Assembly: GCF_009389715.1 (NCBI RefSeq)
Contig: NW_024067676.1
Span: 439,501-503,500 of the forward strand
From: Phoenix dactylifera
Lineage: Eukaryota > Streptophyta > Magnoliopsida > Arecales > Arecaceae
DNA length: 64,000 bases
Reading direction: 5' to 3'
Shown here: positions 49,079-61,869 of the stretch, one piece after another
Layout of the letters: the number at the start of each line of letters is the position of its first letter
Position numbering within the stretch: position 1 is the first letter of the stretch
The notes under the pieces: generated by a model
Database searches by the model: none
Told to the model about the DNA's origin: nothing
What the model saw: the letters and a program-made list of their open reading frames with translations, nothing else
Translations under genes and position numbers: made by a program

Positions 49079-49255
49079 TTTTTTTTGGTACATCGACGGC
49101 TCACACAAAATAGAAGTGAACAGTGCTCAAAAAGTCAAAAAGTAAAATAAACTACAGGAAAGATGGGACAGAAGCCTGATCGACCCAGATGAAGTCTTAT
49201 GAATGATGAGCTGCATAAGAGGTCACCCAATTTGCTGCACTGTTGCCTTTCTGTT
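49079..49255 (-). mobile_element. 5'-truncated LINE 3' end with poly-A
   Basis: The minus strand reads NSAANWVTSYAAHHS, a stop, DFIWVDQASVPSF, matching the C-terminal end of plant LINE RNase H. It finishes GTGAGCCGTCGATGTACC followed by an A tail (T-run at 49,079-49,087). It is the same family as the copy at 17,584, and only about 170 bp long. Confidence 0.65.
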
Positions 49256-50493
49256 AGTTATTTTTCAATCAAAATGTGCTATAATTATAGAGTTATACTG
49301 ACAACAAAGGAGATAAATCCTGATTAGAAGATTGGTTTATTGAGTTGAAGCATCAAATCTCTGGTGGCAAGGCTTGCAGACACCTATAGATAGGAATTTA
49401 TGTGGATGAATTTAGAACTATATTCATCCATGAATTTAGAACAAAATGGCAGGAAGTTGAAGTAGTGATTCAAACTTCCCCCATAACTGTTTCTCAAAGA
49501 GTTTCTTTCATGAATTTTGTTCACCTAAGTGATATTTGGAGTGCAGATTTGTGAGGCAAAACATTGGTGGCTGTAGCATTGCAGGTCTCAGAATATGGAG
49601 TAGCTTAAAATCCTCTATATAGCAAACATCCCCAGACTTACAAAATTTCAAGCATGCCTGCAGACTTGGGTGGATTAGAATCTATTGAAAGTTGCTCAGA
49701 AACAAAAATGTCGAGAATTCCTGCCACCTAGTGTTGTAGAAAATATGTTGCCATAGAAGACATAAATAAAATGAAATCATCCATAGTTCTTTGCCCACGT
49801 AATGATCCACAAAATAAGTGGAATGTTTTCGATGCCGATTAAATTTCACCTGCTTTTGCATCCATTCTCCACGCTTCCAAATTAAGAAAGCTATGTTTAA
49901 GATATGCGAGTCCCCTCTAAAAAGCTAAATTTAATAACCTGCATACCTTAGCAGCAAACATCAACAGAATGGGACACATGAAAAGGGAGATGCCACTAGA
50001 ATTGGGCTATGCTGTGAATTGATGATAACTTGGTCTTTGATAAGTCAAAAAAAAAAGACGGTTCACTTGAGAAACTTTTTTTTTGACAAGGACAACAGGC
50101 ACTTTTTCACTCAATTACTAAGTGTATACATGCATAAATTAATAGTAAAAGTAAATGTGTACTACAACAACAGGATATTGCATCAGCACATGAATCAATG
50201 GATGGCACAATGATTTCCCTTTCATTGCTTATGACACCAACTGCAGCAGGAAGGGATCAAGAAAAACTGAAAAAGCAATCAGTCAATAGAATTGTTCGCA
50301 TTATAAGTATCCATTTGTCTTTCTAGCTGTATAAGTATCTTAATATACAGCATTTGCTTCAGCAAAAACTTTGGAACAGAGTGGTACCATTGTTGTTTTG
50401 GAGGAGTCCTGTCATTGGCAAATCTTTAAGCACCCAAATGACACCATTCTGCCACTCTACAAAGAAAAGAATGATATCAACTTCTATCTTTCA
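49256..50493. other. Intergenic / VAR3 3' region
   Basis: AT-rich DNA without a recognisable gene. The part next to 50,493 probably contains the VAR3 3' untranslated region. Confidence 0.5.
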
Positions 50494-50748
50494 ATTAGGC
50501 ACCTGTGAGATCATAACCATCACCATCAAAACTAAATTGTTCAGTATAATGATTAGTTCTTCCCGCTGCCTATCATCAAATCTTTCCCTACCAGCAGCCC
50601 CATCAAAGCGCCGAAATCCATCATCCCCTCTCCATCCACTAGAGCCATTGCCATTTGAGCCTCTTTCGTTCCTGCATGGACCTCTAGATCTATCATCAAA
50701 TTGATCACCTCTTCCTCTCTGCCTATGGCCAGATCATTCCCCATCATC
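50494..50748 (-). pseudogene. Decayed C-terminal tail of the VAR3-like gene
   Basis: Beyond the VAR3 stop the same minus frame continues with DDGE, a second TGA (50734-50736), then SGHRQRGRGDQFDDRSRGPC, RNERGSNGNGSSGWRGDDGF and RRFDGAAGRERFDD. This has the same Gly/Arg/Asp-rich composition as the upstream C-terminus. After a frame change near 50,548 the sequence reads HYTEQFSFDGDGYDLTGA and stops at 50,494. Both TGA codons could derive from CGA arginine codons. It looks like former coding sequence now lost from the protein. Confidence 0.6.
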
Positions 50749-53700
50749 TCACCTAGCAAAGCGTTGGAGTCTATTATTCTCTGTCCGCCCACCATAGCCA
50801 TCTCCACGTGAACCTCTGTTATACCCGCCTGCCCGCCCACCATAGCCATCTCCACGTGAACCTCTGTTATCCCTGCCTGCCCGCCCACCATAGCCATCTC
50901 CACGTGAACCTCTGTTATACCTGCCTGAACCTCTGGAGGACAAATCGCCGTCATCACCACTGGCAAAAGGATTCCTTCTATTACTTGTTCTATCATCTGA
51001 TCTAAGTTTTCTGTATGGACCTCTAGAACCATGGTTGTTTCCTCTAGTTTTATTTCCACTATAATGTACATTGTTGTCATCATCAGACTCAGAAATTCTT
51101 CCAAGCCTACTACCTGTTCTACCCAGTTTTCCTCGATGGCTTTTTCTCTGTTTAGATTTAAAACCCTCATCCATATCATCATCAGAATCCAAATTGAGTT
51201 CTTCAGCACCATTCAAACCAAAGGACATCCCCCTAAGCTGTCGGTGACTACCCCTGCCTCCAGCCTTCTGCCTAGAATCTGCAGCATGACTAGATTTCCA
51301 GTAAGGATGATGTACCATGGCATCATCCTCTGAGCCAGACAAATAATCATTGGCACCTCGTTTGGTGTTGGTATAATGATCAAGTTCATCAGAATCTTCC
51401 GAATCAGAGGTTTTTTCAAGCTCGGAGAAATTCCTTCGAGAAACATCACTTGCCTGACCATCTCTTGAAACATCAAGCTCGTAACTATCCAGATTGTCAT
51501 CCTCGTCATCATCAAAATCATCAAATCCCATTCTGGGAGAATGTAAAGAAGGCTTCCTTCCATCAGCCTCTGAGAAGTATTTGCCTCTTTGTTGGGTTCT
51601 TCGCATCTTGCTGGTGTCATTAGCTTCGTCTTCAAATCCCTCAGCAATTCCTCCTTGAGGGAGGCTGCTAAAAGAAGAGTCCTCACCCATTCTAGGTGGA
51701 TCTGCGAACTCGAAAGCTGCAACATCTGCACCATCAGATTCATTGTCATCAAAATCAAAATTCCAAGCATTGGGAATATCTGGCATTCTGGCAGCCCTCT
51801 CCAATCTTGTCCGCGGACCAGATTGCTTTGCAGGCATTTGGTTCTCCATGTACTCATCAGGGGGGCGCTTGTGTTCACAACGAAAGCATGCCATATTTCG
51901 CCTATAGTTCAAAAAGTTGCACCTGACAAATATTAAGATGAGTGGTTGTTAGATGCTTCAGATTCAACTGAAACAGCAAGACCATGTTACATTAACGAAG
52001 GGAAAAAAAAAGGATTTTATGAAATAAAAATCAAATAATTTTGGTAACAGTCATAAAAACCTACTGTGGACATTCCCATTCCCCTGGGAGTAGTTGCCTC
52101 TTGGGGCGTTTCGCATCACATTGCAAGCAAACAATGTTCTTGGCGAAATTCATGAAGTCACACCTGAGATCAAACTAATTAACTTTAGCCAATAAATATA
52201 AATGATTGGAACATGTAGACTTAGAATTAACATCAGTAAAAAGAAGCAAGGGGATAAAAATACTTGGGGCAGAGCCAATCTCCTTTCTTCATTTCCACAT
52301 CATCACGCCCTACTCGTTTCTTTGGTGGAGGAGGTGGCTGCTTTACTTTGGGAGGAGGCCTCTTGATCACTGGCGGTGGAAGATTGGGATCTATTGGAAC
52401 TGCACTCAACTTAACAACCTCATGTAGCAACTTACGGACTGCAGTTTTCACAGATTTCATTTTCATAAGAGCCTTATTTTCAACCGATCCATTAATATGG
52501 TCAAAACCAAATGTCAATAAGATACGCATGACATCGAGAGTTCGTGCCTCATCCTCTTTACGAGTGAGGATATATCCTCTGCTACAGGAATTCCTTAAGC
52601 TGCAAGAACTACACACCTGAAAATTCAGATCACAAAATATCACCAAATTTGCAGTTTCTTTCATTTGATCAAAATCTCAATACACAACTATGGATAATCT
52701 TGGGTTTATTCTTTCATGAATATACTATTATAATTTTAAAATAGCTTAAAGAAATAAATTACTCTACCTCACTATTTATTACATGGCTTCTTTTTTTCCC
52801 CTTTTTCCAGCAAGGAATTTACCAGGTTGGATGTGTTTTGCTAAACATAAATGGATGTCTAGAGACCAAGGCGTTCCTAAGGATGAAGTTACCAAAACTA
52901 CTGTAATATCAAATTTAAAAAATTTCTTTCTCATATAATAGAAACCTATCAAGATTCTGAAGAGGTGTTTTCTCCCAATATCCAGAAGCTTATATCCGTT
53001 ATCTGTTGATGTAACAAGGGTGTGGATAGCAATTTCTGTCTTGGACCTGCCAACCTGCATAAATCCACATAAAATGAATGGGTTTGGGTGAGATCTTATT
53101 ATAATTGGGCTGAAATCGGGTTACCAAGACTAGCCCAATGACAAACAGGTTAGATTATTGCTTGGGCCCCAAACCAACAAGTCATCATAGGTTGGACAAG
53201 CCTTTAAACTCAGCCCTAGGCCCCCACATCAATGGTACTAGTGCGCTAGGTCATGGGTCTAGCGAAGGATTAATTTAGATCATAGTAGCAGGAAACTTTC
53301 ATAGCACAATGCTCCTGCTTTGAAATCTCTCTGGAAACTTATTCTAGCACCCTCTTACTAAAAGTCTCCTTAAAATTTTTTAAGAACCCATTTCCCCATA
53401 CCAGCACCTGAATCCGCCCCTGTACCCATGCCCGCTTCTGGTAACTAAGGTTCAAACAATTAAAAAGGGCATGCAATTCTTGGTTAAGAAGGAGAAAAAA
53501 GTTATGGAAGAGAAGAGTGGAGCAGGCATGTTTAAGATTTATCATGTTTTCTTCTTCATTTTCGTTTCCTCTCCACTCTCACTTTATTTGGACACCAAAC
53601 CTTGCATCCCCTCTTCATTACCCTATTCATTTTCCTTGTTTAGATATGACTGACAGGTGAAGCCCTGATTGGGTTTGAGTGTTGGCATTGGTCCATATAC

Positions 53701-56700
53701 AGTAAATGGGTTGTGTATTGCCTATTCTTCTCAACCCAATTATCGAGGTTTTAAATCTTGGTTTCAATTTTGATTTCAATCCCCTGGTTAGCGTTTTGGT
53801 TTCAATAGTTTCAGCAGTTTCACTCTGAGTTTCGAAGTTTCAAACAAAAAGACAAAATAAAACAACAAAAAGAGAACTAAGAGAAAAATGAAAGAAATTG
53901 AGGCAAGTTAAATCACATTAATCATTATATTTTGAGTTATCTAAGAAAATAAATTGTGTAGTTTGAGTAATCAAGAGACATCCTTTTCACCATTTTGTAG
54001 AACTTCTCTCCATATTTGAATATTTCAAAGAGAACATAATGAGAAGAATAGCTAGAGGCTTCTTGGATAAGAATTTGGAATTTCACTCATTCTTAATCAT
54101 TGGATTGATGGAATCATGCCATTTAGAGCATGATTGATGAGTTTTAAGAAACAAAATGATGATGTATCTACTTTTATTACAATTATGAAATAATTTCATT
54201 TATTAACATACTCCATTACCATACCAAAACTACAGCCATGCTTCAAATGGGCACTACAAGCACTTAATCATTAAACTTATAACAACCTTTTAATGAAATA
54301 TATAAACTTTTTATTTGTCTTAGGGTTTGATACCAATAATTTACGATAGTAACATCTATAACCTCTGTAGAAAACATGATCTCTATAGTCAATTATGAAT
54401 GTGTTGGACATGGATTTTGACCAGACCCAAATATGACCCCCCAAACCCAACCCAAAGCGACACACTATTACCCCTAAACAAGGGCACATTTAACATGTCT
54501 CAACAATATCTGGTTAACCATAAGAATAATGGCTACTCTGCAAGTTGTGCAGATTATAGCCCACAATTATTTGAAAACAGATGCTGACTTCTACACATCT
54601 GATGCACTTCCTAGACAAGGATGCAGTTTCGAAGTCATTGAGATCTTACTTTCATCAAACTGATAATAATGATGCATGCAGCTTCAATATATTGCAAAGA
54701 AAGAAAATAGTAAAGAACACTTAGGAAGAAATAAGGGAAGCTAATAAAAGTTTACCATTTATTTTACCACTTTTAAATATGAAACTACATGTTAGTAATC
54801 TCCACAAAAAAGAAAATGCTCACATGCTTCTTATTATGCCATGGTTCTAAACAAGAGACTTGTCAAAAAGAGTGAAAAATATAAGGCACAAAAGTAGATA
54901 ACATGTAAAAAGATGGGGTCATTGATAGCACTCTACTCATCTGCAAAAATAATGCATGAAGAGTGGAAAATTGCAATATTAGTGTATTTGTGGATGAGGC
55001 ACCTTACCATCTTGTTAGATATGATCCTTGTTAATTTTTTTGTTATAAGTCCTGTCAAAGAATGGTTGTTGTAAAAGAATTAATTTTTCTTTGTTATCTT
55101 TTAGATAGGAGCGTAGCAAAAAATTAAACCAAGTCTGGGTACAATACGAAATCTGAACCGCTATAGTGCCATTGGTAAAGCAAATTCAATCAATGCCAGT
55201 TAGGGCAACCCAACATCCTTGATACCTCAATTCTCTAATTCAGTGAGGAATTGTTGCATCACCATTAACTCAATAAATTCTCACCAACCCTCCCTCTGCC
55301 CCTCTCCTTACCGCTGCTATCAACAAGTAAACCTATTTTGCTCCCCCTCAACAAACACATGCAAAAAAAAAATTCCTGAAATTCCTTGTTTCTACAAACG
55401 AGCTCTTTATAGTAGATGCATGAAAGGAGAACAAGTAAAAAGATAATAAGTGATGAGAATCAAACAGATGAAACATAAATAACAGTTCAAAAAACTAAAT
55501 ATTAAATGTTGAACACCTGCTTATATTTGTTAATTTGTTCATGGTAGCATGATCAGACAACATAACCACTAACTTCTAGATTCTTTCCTCAGAAAGAAAA
55601 TTTATAACCAATTAGTATATACAAGTGAAGTCTTCTTCATAGAGAAATGACAAGTCCGACAACAATATGATGGAGTCCATCCAATGCATGTAAACTGCAT
55701 TTTTTCATATAAAAGATACGGAAAGATTTTTTTTGTACCAATCAAACTCAAAATCTCTTCAATGCAGATACCAAAATTAAATACATACATCTCCCTCATC
55801 AAGGTGGACAAGCTTCCTCAACAGCTTCGCCGAGAAAACCACCTTCGGATCTATGCTAGGGCATCCATGGCCCACTAGAATTTGAAGATCCTTTCTCGAA
55901 AGTGACCTATATTTCAGTACCAACAGTTATTCCTCGTATATAAATTGTTATGAAAGTCAACATAAATATTCAAAAAGAAAAGAAAAGAAAATCATGCCAA
56001 GTGCATGCTAACAACATCTAAAAATAAATTTCCAGCAACATCCACAACGTTTTCCTATCCATGATGCATTACAATCTGTGTGGAGTTCTAGACAGAAATG
56101 AACTTTTCTTGACACTATGCTTCTCTAAGAACACAACATTAACCGTCACAAAGAAAAAATTTTGCACAGTTTTCCCGCGCCATCTTGTATATTTGGACAT
56201 CACGTCGCCATATCCCAGCAAATGACTAGAAAAATAAAAGTTTTAAAAGACAAATCCAGTTCACACCTCAATATATCGAAGCGATCACGTCCGAAATTCA
56301 TACAAGCATTGCGCACAGTGATCCAATCCCTCGAGAAATCGAAGCCCACCTCATCCTTTATCCCAGACAGATCAATGTTCACATTCTCAGCCACCCGGTC
56401 CTCATCGGTCCTCCGCAAATCAAAGTAGTTCTGCTGCGCCAGCCTCTCCATCAGCTCGATCCACTCAGGCCATGGGTGGACCAGCTCGACCTCCTTTCTT
56501 AGGATATCCCTCATGCCCTCCTCCTTCCTTTCCTCCGACGCCGCGCCTCCCGCGGCCACTCCGGGGCTCGAATCAGGAGCCGGCGAGGGATCGGAGGGCC
56601 TGGCGAGGCGCCAGGCGCGGATGCGCTGGAGGGCCTCGTCCTTGGCGGCGCGGTCGCGGTCGAGGGCGTCGATCTGGTCGAACACGAAGGAGAGGCGGGC

Positions 56701-56886
56701 GGAGAGCGAGGGCTTGGGGTCGGCGGGGTGAGGGGAATCAGGAGAGGAGTCGGGAAGAGGGAGGGGAGAGGCAGAGAAGGGTCGGAGGGAGGTGGCAAAG
56801 AGGAAAGGTGGAATTTTTATGAGAGGGTGGATTGGAGAGAAGGAGGAGCGGCGGAAGAGAAGGAAAGAGAGAGGAGAGAAAGCCAT
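50749..56886 (-). CDS. VAR3: VAR3-like organelle RanBP2-type zinc-finger protein (5 exons, 787 aa)
   Basis: Exons: 56886-56267, 55906-55789, 52616-52264, 52163-52065, 51922-50749; all junctions are GT-AG with matching phase. The N-terminus (MAFSPLSFLLFRRSSFSPIH) is a Ser/Arg-rich hydrophobic transit peptide. Around 200-290 are helical segments and a Cys-rich CSSCSLRNSCSRG stretch. Two RanBP2-type fingers follow, C362-x2-C365-x10-C376-x2-C379 and C395-x2-C398-x10-C409-x2-C412, then a long acidic Ser/Asp region and Gly/Arg repeats (GYGGRAG...NRGSRGD). Arabidopsis VAR3 and the OZ proteins of this family act in chloroplast or mitochondrial RNA editing and splicing; VAR3 loss causes variegation. 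An upstream in-frame extension crosses an AT repeat and is not used. Transit to plastid or mitochondrion cannot be told apart here. Confidence 0.88.
50785..50928 (-). repeat. 48-bp tandem repeat in the VAR3 coding region
   Basis: Three near-identical 48-bp units each encode 16 residues (GYGGR-A/T-G-NRGSRGD pattern) near the C-terminus. They keep the reading frame. Copy number could vary between alleles. Confidence 0.9.
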
Positions 56887-57103
56887 GGGAGAAGAAGGGG
56901 TTTGAGGGTTTAGAGAGCTGAAGGGTGATGGAAGTCTCTCTCTCAAAAAAAAAAAAAACAAAACAAAACAAAACAAAAACAAACCCTTCACGATTGGAGA
57001 GAGGAATAAACTTGGAGGGTTTAAGCCGTGCAATCCGCATCCGAGTGAGAGGTCAAGATGGGCCAGGGGCCTTGTGAGAAGAAGCCCAGTGGGCCTGGGC
57101 TTG

Positions 57104-57156
<53 letters not shown>

Positions 57157-57225
57157 AATCAAATAAAGGTTTTTGCATTGTGAAATTCCAATAAAGTCCC
57201 AAATTTTCAAATTATTATACACCAA
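56887..57225. promoter_or_regulatory. VAR3 leader and promoter region with (AT)n repeat
   Basis: Upstream of the VAR3 start are a CT-rich leader with a poly-purine/AAAACAAAAC tract (56,940-56,990) and a pure (AT)n run of about 48 bases at 57,104-57,151. No specific factor site is claimed. Confidence 0.4.
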
Positions 57226-59149
57226 ACATACTAAGATTGGTTGTGGCTATAAACCTATACTACTTCTTGCACTATGTATAGTAATATTAGTCTCATGTTT
57301 ACAATGTTTGTAAAACTAGCATAATATGTACCAGTCTTGGAAATGGGGTATTAACCAAGGGACTTTTTTTGAGTTTTTCTTCTAAATTATCTTTACTATT
57401 ATAATAAGAACTCTGTGGTATTGCCAACTTCCTTGAAATATGAAAAAAAAAGTATAAATAATTATGTAAAGAAGAGTTGAATATATAGGTGCCCTATTCT
57501 TCGAAGAAGCCAACTTGTTTCATTCAGTTGTATCACTCCCTTGTATATGGCTAATCAAATTATTTTTATAAACTTAAAAGGAATGGCTTGATATAGCAGC
57601 ATTTCTTTCAATAATTTGGAATTTTTATATGATTATAACTACCTTTTTCTATATTGTACAAGTGATATCATCTTTCTAATATAATAATATAATAACCATG
57701 TTTTTTTTTTAGTTTGTGGATAAGTCAATAATTAAAAAACACAATATCAAAATTAGTAAACATTGTACATGGATCCAAAATATGAGGATTTTTCACAATA
57801 AAAAGAGAAGAATATTAAGCTATCAAACTACCTAGGGTGGGGCAGGATAGGTGGTTTATGATAAGGTATAGAGCTTGAAATTTGGGTACATGATAACTCA
57901 AATAACGAAATCCCATGGCCTACAAGATATGGAGATAGACCAAGTGTTACAAATTTATTGATATTGTGATATGTTAGCATTGAGAAGTTACCATGCGCAG
58001 GCAAGGAAGAATGCATGACTATAATTTTCTTATGAACATATTTTCGTTGCTATGTAATCTCTTACGTATGTGGAGATGGTCTACTTTTATTAGAATTCGT
58101 TGAGCTCTCAAAAGACACTACCCCAAGTCAGAAATATTACAGTCAATTAAAAGAAGGGAGAGATTAGCTACAAAAATATGTTTGGGAGAATCAAAAATGA
58201 TATGGACCTGTCTTCTTTGGAAGGGAACTTTGGCAAAGTTCAGTATGATTTTTCAAACAAAAGAAAGTTCAGAAATTATCAAAAAAATTTGCTGTCTGCC
58301 CCAACAATTAGACTATTAAATCCAAGACTTGCTGTATGCAAGAACATGGACATAGGAAAAGACATCTAAGAAATGTGCTCATTATACAGCATACAAGAAT
58401 GGGATGATCGAGTGTGAGAACCATGCATAGATGTAATCTCCCAACTAGCTAAACATATTTTCTAATATTATATGACTTACTAAAACATATTTTCAGTTAC
58501 CGCATGTTTTTATTTTTGAAGAATAAAAGGTGATGAGGCGACCCATACAAGCATATGTTTAGTTTCACATCAGCTATGCACTAGATAGATCTTAAGTATT
58601 TTTATAGGACCAATAAATATAAATAATACCTTTCGGCTATTTTTTCGGATGAGGTTATAAGCCGCTCATAGCATTTGTGATTAGATTTGTGGTACATGTG
58701 AATGAATTTGGGCTTAAATAGGAGAAGTATGTAATAATTTTTACGGATATATGTTTAGTCCTATATAGATGATAAACTAAGCAAGTACATTATTTTGCAT
58801 ATGGTAATATCTAAATTAGAAAATAAACATGTTTGCTCAAGATCAAACGACATGCCCTGAATATACTTAGATAGTGTCCGTATATCTACACAAGTATACA
58901 GGCTCAAGATATGGAAAACAAAAGATAAAGAATTTAAGTAGAAGAAGAAACAAATGAGGACCCTTGAGAGACAGCGAAAGCAATGTTGAAACCAATTAAA
59001 AATATCAAAATAAAAAAAAGAAACTAAAGTAGAAAAGTGAAAAATACAGTGGGATGTAAATAAAATTGAAATAAGAACCAATCTTACAAGAAGAAGAGAG
59101 AGAAAAAGGAAAAAAAAACTCAAGAGTAGTTAAAAAAGCAAAAAAAATA
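57226..59149. other. Intergenic, nothing firm recognised
   Basis: AT-rich DNA. At about 58,545-58,770 two copies of ATATGTTTAGT and a stretch resembling plant LTR sequence hint at an old retroelement remnant, but I could not bound it. No host gene is seen. Confidence 0.4.
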
Positions 59150-59221
59150 AGGTCCCACCGAGACTTGAACTCGGGCTACCAGATTCAGAGTCTGGGGTCC
59201 TTACCACTAGACCATGGAACC
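59150..59221 (-). tRNA. tRNA-Gln (anticodon CTG)
   Basis: The minus strand reads GGTTCCATGGTCTAGTGGTA... with anticodon stem CCAGA/TCTGG around loop CTCTGAA, giving CTG, and a GTTCAAGTC T-loop. The acceptor stem pairs GGTTCCA with TGGGACC (one G-U), with discriminator T. A T-rich run follows at once (59,141-59,149), as expected for Pol III termination. It is nuclear, cytosolic type, with no intron. Confidence 0.95.
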
Positions 59222-59308
59222 GTTGTGTTTTTGGGGCTACCATGATTTATAAATATTAATATAACCATTTAGGTATATAATAAAAAAATACAAAATTAAA
59301 CAACGAAT

Positions 59309-59332
59309 CGCTAGAGGAAGGGATTGAACCTT

Positions 59333-59365
<33 letters not shown>

Positions 59366-59382
59366 AGCTGAGCTACTCCAGC
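59309..59382 (-). tRNA. tRNA-Asn (anticodon GTT)
   Basis: The minus strand reads GCTGGAGTAGCTCAGCTGGT... with the loop CTGTTAA, giving GTT, and GGTTCAATCCC in the T arm. The acceptor arm GCTGGAG pairs with CTCTAGC, and the discriminator is G. A T-rich run lies downstream near 59,283-59,300. It is 74 nt, cytosolic type, 87 bp from tRNA-Gln on the same strand. Confidence 0.95.
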
Positions 59383-60017
59383 TGTCGCATTATTTTTTTT
59401 CCACAGCAATATTAATTGTTCTTACTCAAATATTGACATCATGTCATCCATGAATACAGAAGTTCTAGGCAATCAAAATGGAGTCAACCTTCCTTAGTAT
59501 CTCCATCCAAATTACTATCACTTTAGAGATAAAATTTTAATTTGTTTTCATAGTTGTCCAAGACTGAGGAACTAGATAAACTACTATCTAATTATACAAT
59601 TTGCTAATGATGCCAAATCATTCTATGAAGTGAGAAAATGCCCACCTAAATACTATCAGGACCATTCTTTATAATTATAGATTAGCTTCTTATGTAAGAT
59701 TAATTTTCCCTTTTGGATCATTCCCAGTCTGTTATCAAGGCCTCTTGGGATACACTAATTCCCTTTGTAAGTCAGATAGGATGCCTTTTGTTGATAGAGT
59801 AGATGGAAGGTTCTGTAGCTATCTGTTGGCTGGAGATTTGTTCTAATTAATGCGATTCTATTCTTCTTACCTCAATACTTTATGCTGGTCTTCCTACTCC
59901 CTCATTAGTTGTCAAGGGCATCGATAAGATTTAGTGAATCTTCAATGGAAATCAAGGGATCAACATTGTCGCTTATCTAGTAAACTAGGCTAAGTTTATC
60001 GCACCTCTAACAAAACC

Positions 60018-60066
<49 letters not shown>

Positions 60067-60799
60067 CCGATAAGGTTATAATTAGTCAGTGCATGTTGTT
60101 GAGTTATAGTTAGTACAATATATACCTAGTTAGTTTCAATTTAGATGCACTGAGACTCTATCATACCCCAAACCACAACTACTTCAACATCAAGAATATA
60201 TTAACAATGTAGCTTGAGAATTGTATAAGACACTAAGAATACATTAACAATGTAGCCTGAGAATTGTTGTGACTCATCCATGCATGCATGCATATTGAGG
60301 AAAAGAGGGAAAGAAAATATACACCACCTTTTTGTTTTGCTTGCCCCTCTAAATGAATGCGTGAAGTGGATTGGAAGGAAAAATCTCTAGAGGTGCAAGA
60401 AACCAGGGCCTTTGTAAACCTATGGCTATGAAAAATGGTATTTCCTCTATCTATTTCTTGAATACATGGTGTTTGTATTTGACCCTTGTCATCAAAAGAA
60501 TGATGGAGTAATAAAGACCTTCAGCACAACTAAATAATCAGAATGACAGATTGGAAGATGTAGTCAAGCCAAACTCCTAAACAAGATGGAGAAGAGCAAT
60601 AGGATTGAGCACACAATCTACTTCATACGCATCATTTTAGTTGATGATGATCTCCACATGCGAACCAAATTCTCAATCACATGTGCTCTCTTGTGCTATT
60701 TCTTGGAGAACCAGAAAAAGATATAAGAAGTCATAAACAGGTAGAGATCCTGCTTGAACAACATACTATATATCCATATGCATGCTGCTTCATATGATT
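59383..60799. other. Intergenic with simple repeats
   Basis: No gene seen. A (GA)n run of about 42 bases lies at 60,022-60,064. A 43-bp unit (AGAATAYATTAACAATGTAG...) is duplicated in tandem at about 60,193-60,270. Confidence 0.6.
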
Positions 60800-61065
60800 T
60801 TGAAAAGCCTCCTATGAGGCCCAATAGTCCCACATCAAAAAGACTCGTTCTAAAACCTGGGCATATGAGGCGGATGTCTCCAAATCCTGCAGACGCATTT
60901 TGGAGGAAAAACAAAACCGAGGAAGGATCTGAGCGGTGCGTGCGGCGCGCATGCGGGCAATGGAACTGGACAATACCTGGCAGGGGAGCCCCGTGTTCTC
61001 CCCTCATGTGGCCCCCACATGGGCACTGGGTCCGCACGTGCCCCGCAAAGGCGGGGGTGTGACAC
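60800..61065 (-). mobile_element. Probable solo LTR of a small LTR retroelement, fossil
   Basis: The minus strand begins TGTCACACCCCCGCC and contains GGTATTGTCC, a GTTTTG segment and GATGTGGGACTATTGGG. The order of these words resembles LTRs of widespread plant TRIM-like elements. The segment is GC-rich against its surroundings. No second copy, primer site or target duplication was found, so the family and bounds are tentative. Confidence 0.35.
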
Positions 61066-61327
61066 CTCCAGCCGAAACCATTCAACCTAAGCATCCTACT
61101 GAACCCTCCCAGTGGTTAAGAGTTGGCTGGAGAAAGAACCCAAGAGGAAAGAAGAACCGTAACTCTTAGCTCTAATCTTCAACACAACCAACGTGCAATT
61201 TAAAGTTGTCTTGGATATATTGAATATAGTCATAATGATCAACGAAAAACTTCCACAGTATGTCCTGAAGAGAAAATTCAATATATACCTTGGAAATAAA
61301 CAGCATGACATGTAAAAACATAAAAAT

Positions 61328-61418
61328 GAGAATGTGAACATTGACCAGTCTGGGATAAAGGATGAGGTGGACTTCGATTTCTCGAGGGATTGAATCACTG
61401 TGCGCAATGCTTGTATGA
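61328..61418 (+). pseudogene. 91-bp inverted copy of a VAR3 exon 1 segment
   Basis: The sequence matches the coding strand of VAR3 exon 1 (plus-strand positions 56298-56388, inverted) at 87 of 91 bases. It reads NVNIDQSGIKDEVDFDFSRD before a stop caused by one of the four differences. Similarity stops sharply on both sides. It cannot be functional; it may be filler DNA from break repair or a piece carried by a transposon. Confidence 0.88.
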
Positions 61419-61869
61419 GGTCCATTGCAAATCTTATTATTTCTAGATGTGCTACGTAATAAACGAGAAATCCACTCTAGGTACGTAGGATCAGTTAGCA
61501 CTTTTCTAGATGTGCATGGCAAGGGTCATTATGTGTGAAGCCCAACCCCAAGACAGATCAATGTCACCTAATTAGAATACTCTTTTGAGATTGGAGTACT
61601 GCAGTCTACAATATTTTTCTGTTGTTATTTTTCAACATGAGTAATGTCATAACTGAGTATTTACATCCATCGACTAACAAAATGGAAGCCATTCAATCAT
61701 AAACTATAGTGCTTGATGGAGAAACAAACCTGAGGTTACCCTACTATTCAGACATAAAGATATACTCATATACAGGAACAATAGCTATCAGCTGAATCAT
61801 GATAGCAGGGATTTAATTTATACCAGCTGAAGGGGAAGACAAATGGGGTTCTGTGCTCATGTCCTAATG

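Noticed and set aside
50553-51878. Met/Ile-rich minus frames overlapping VAR3 exon 5
   Set aside because: Other frames of the repetitive coding exon; no family resemblance.
56887-57225. N-terminal extension of VAR3 by 113 codons
   Set aside because: It would cross the (AT)n repeat; the transit peptide and leader composition support the start at 56886.
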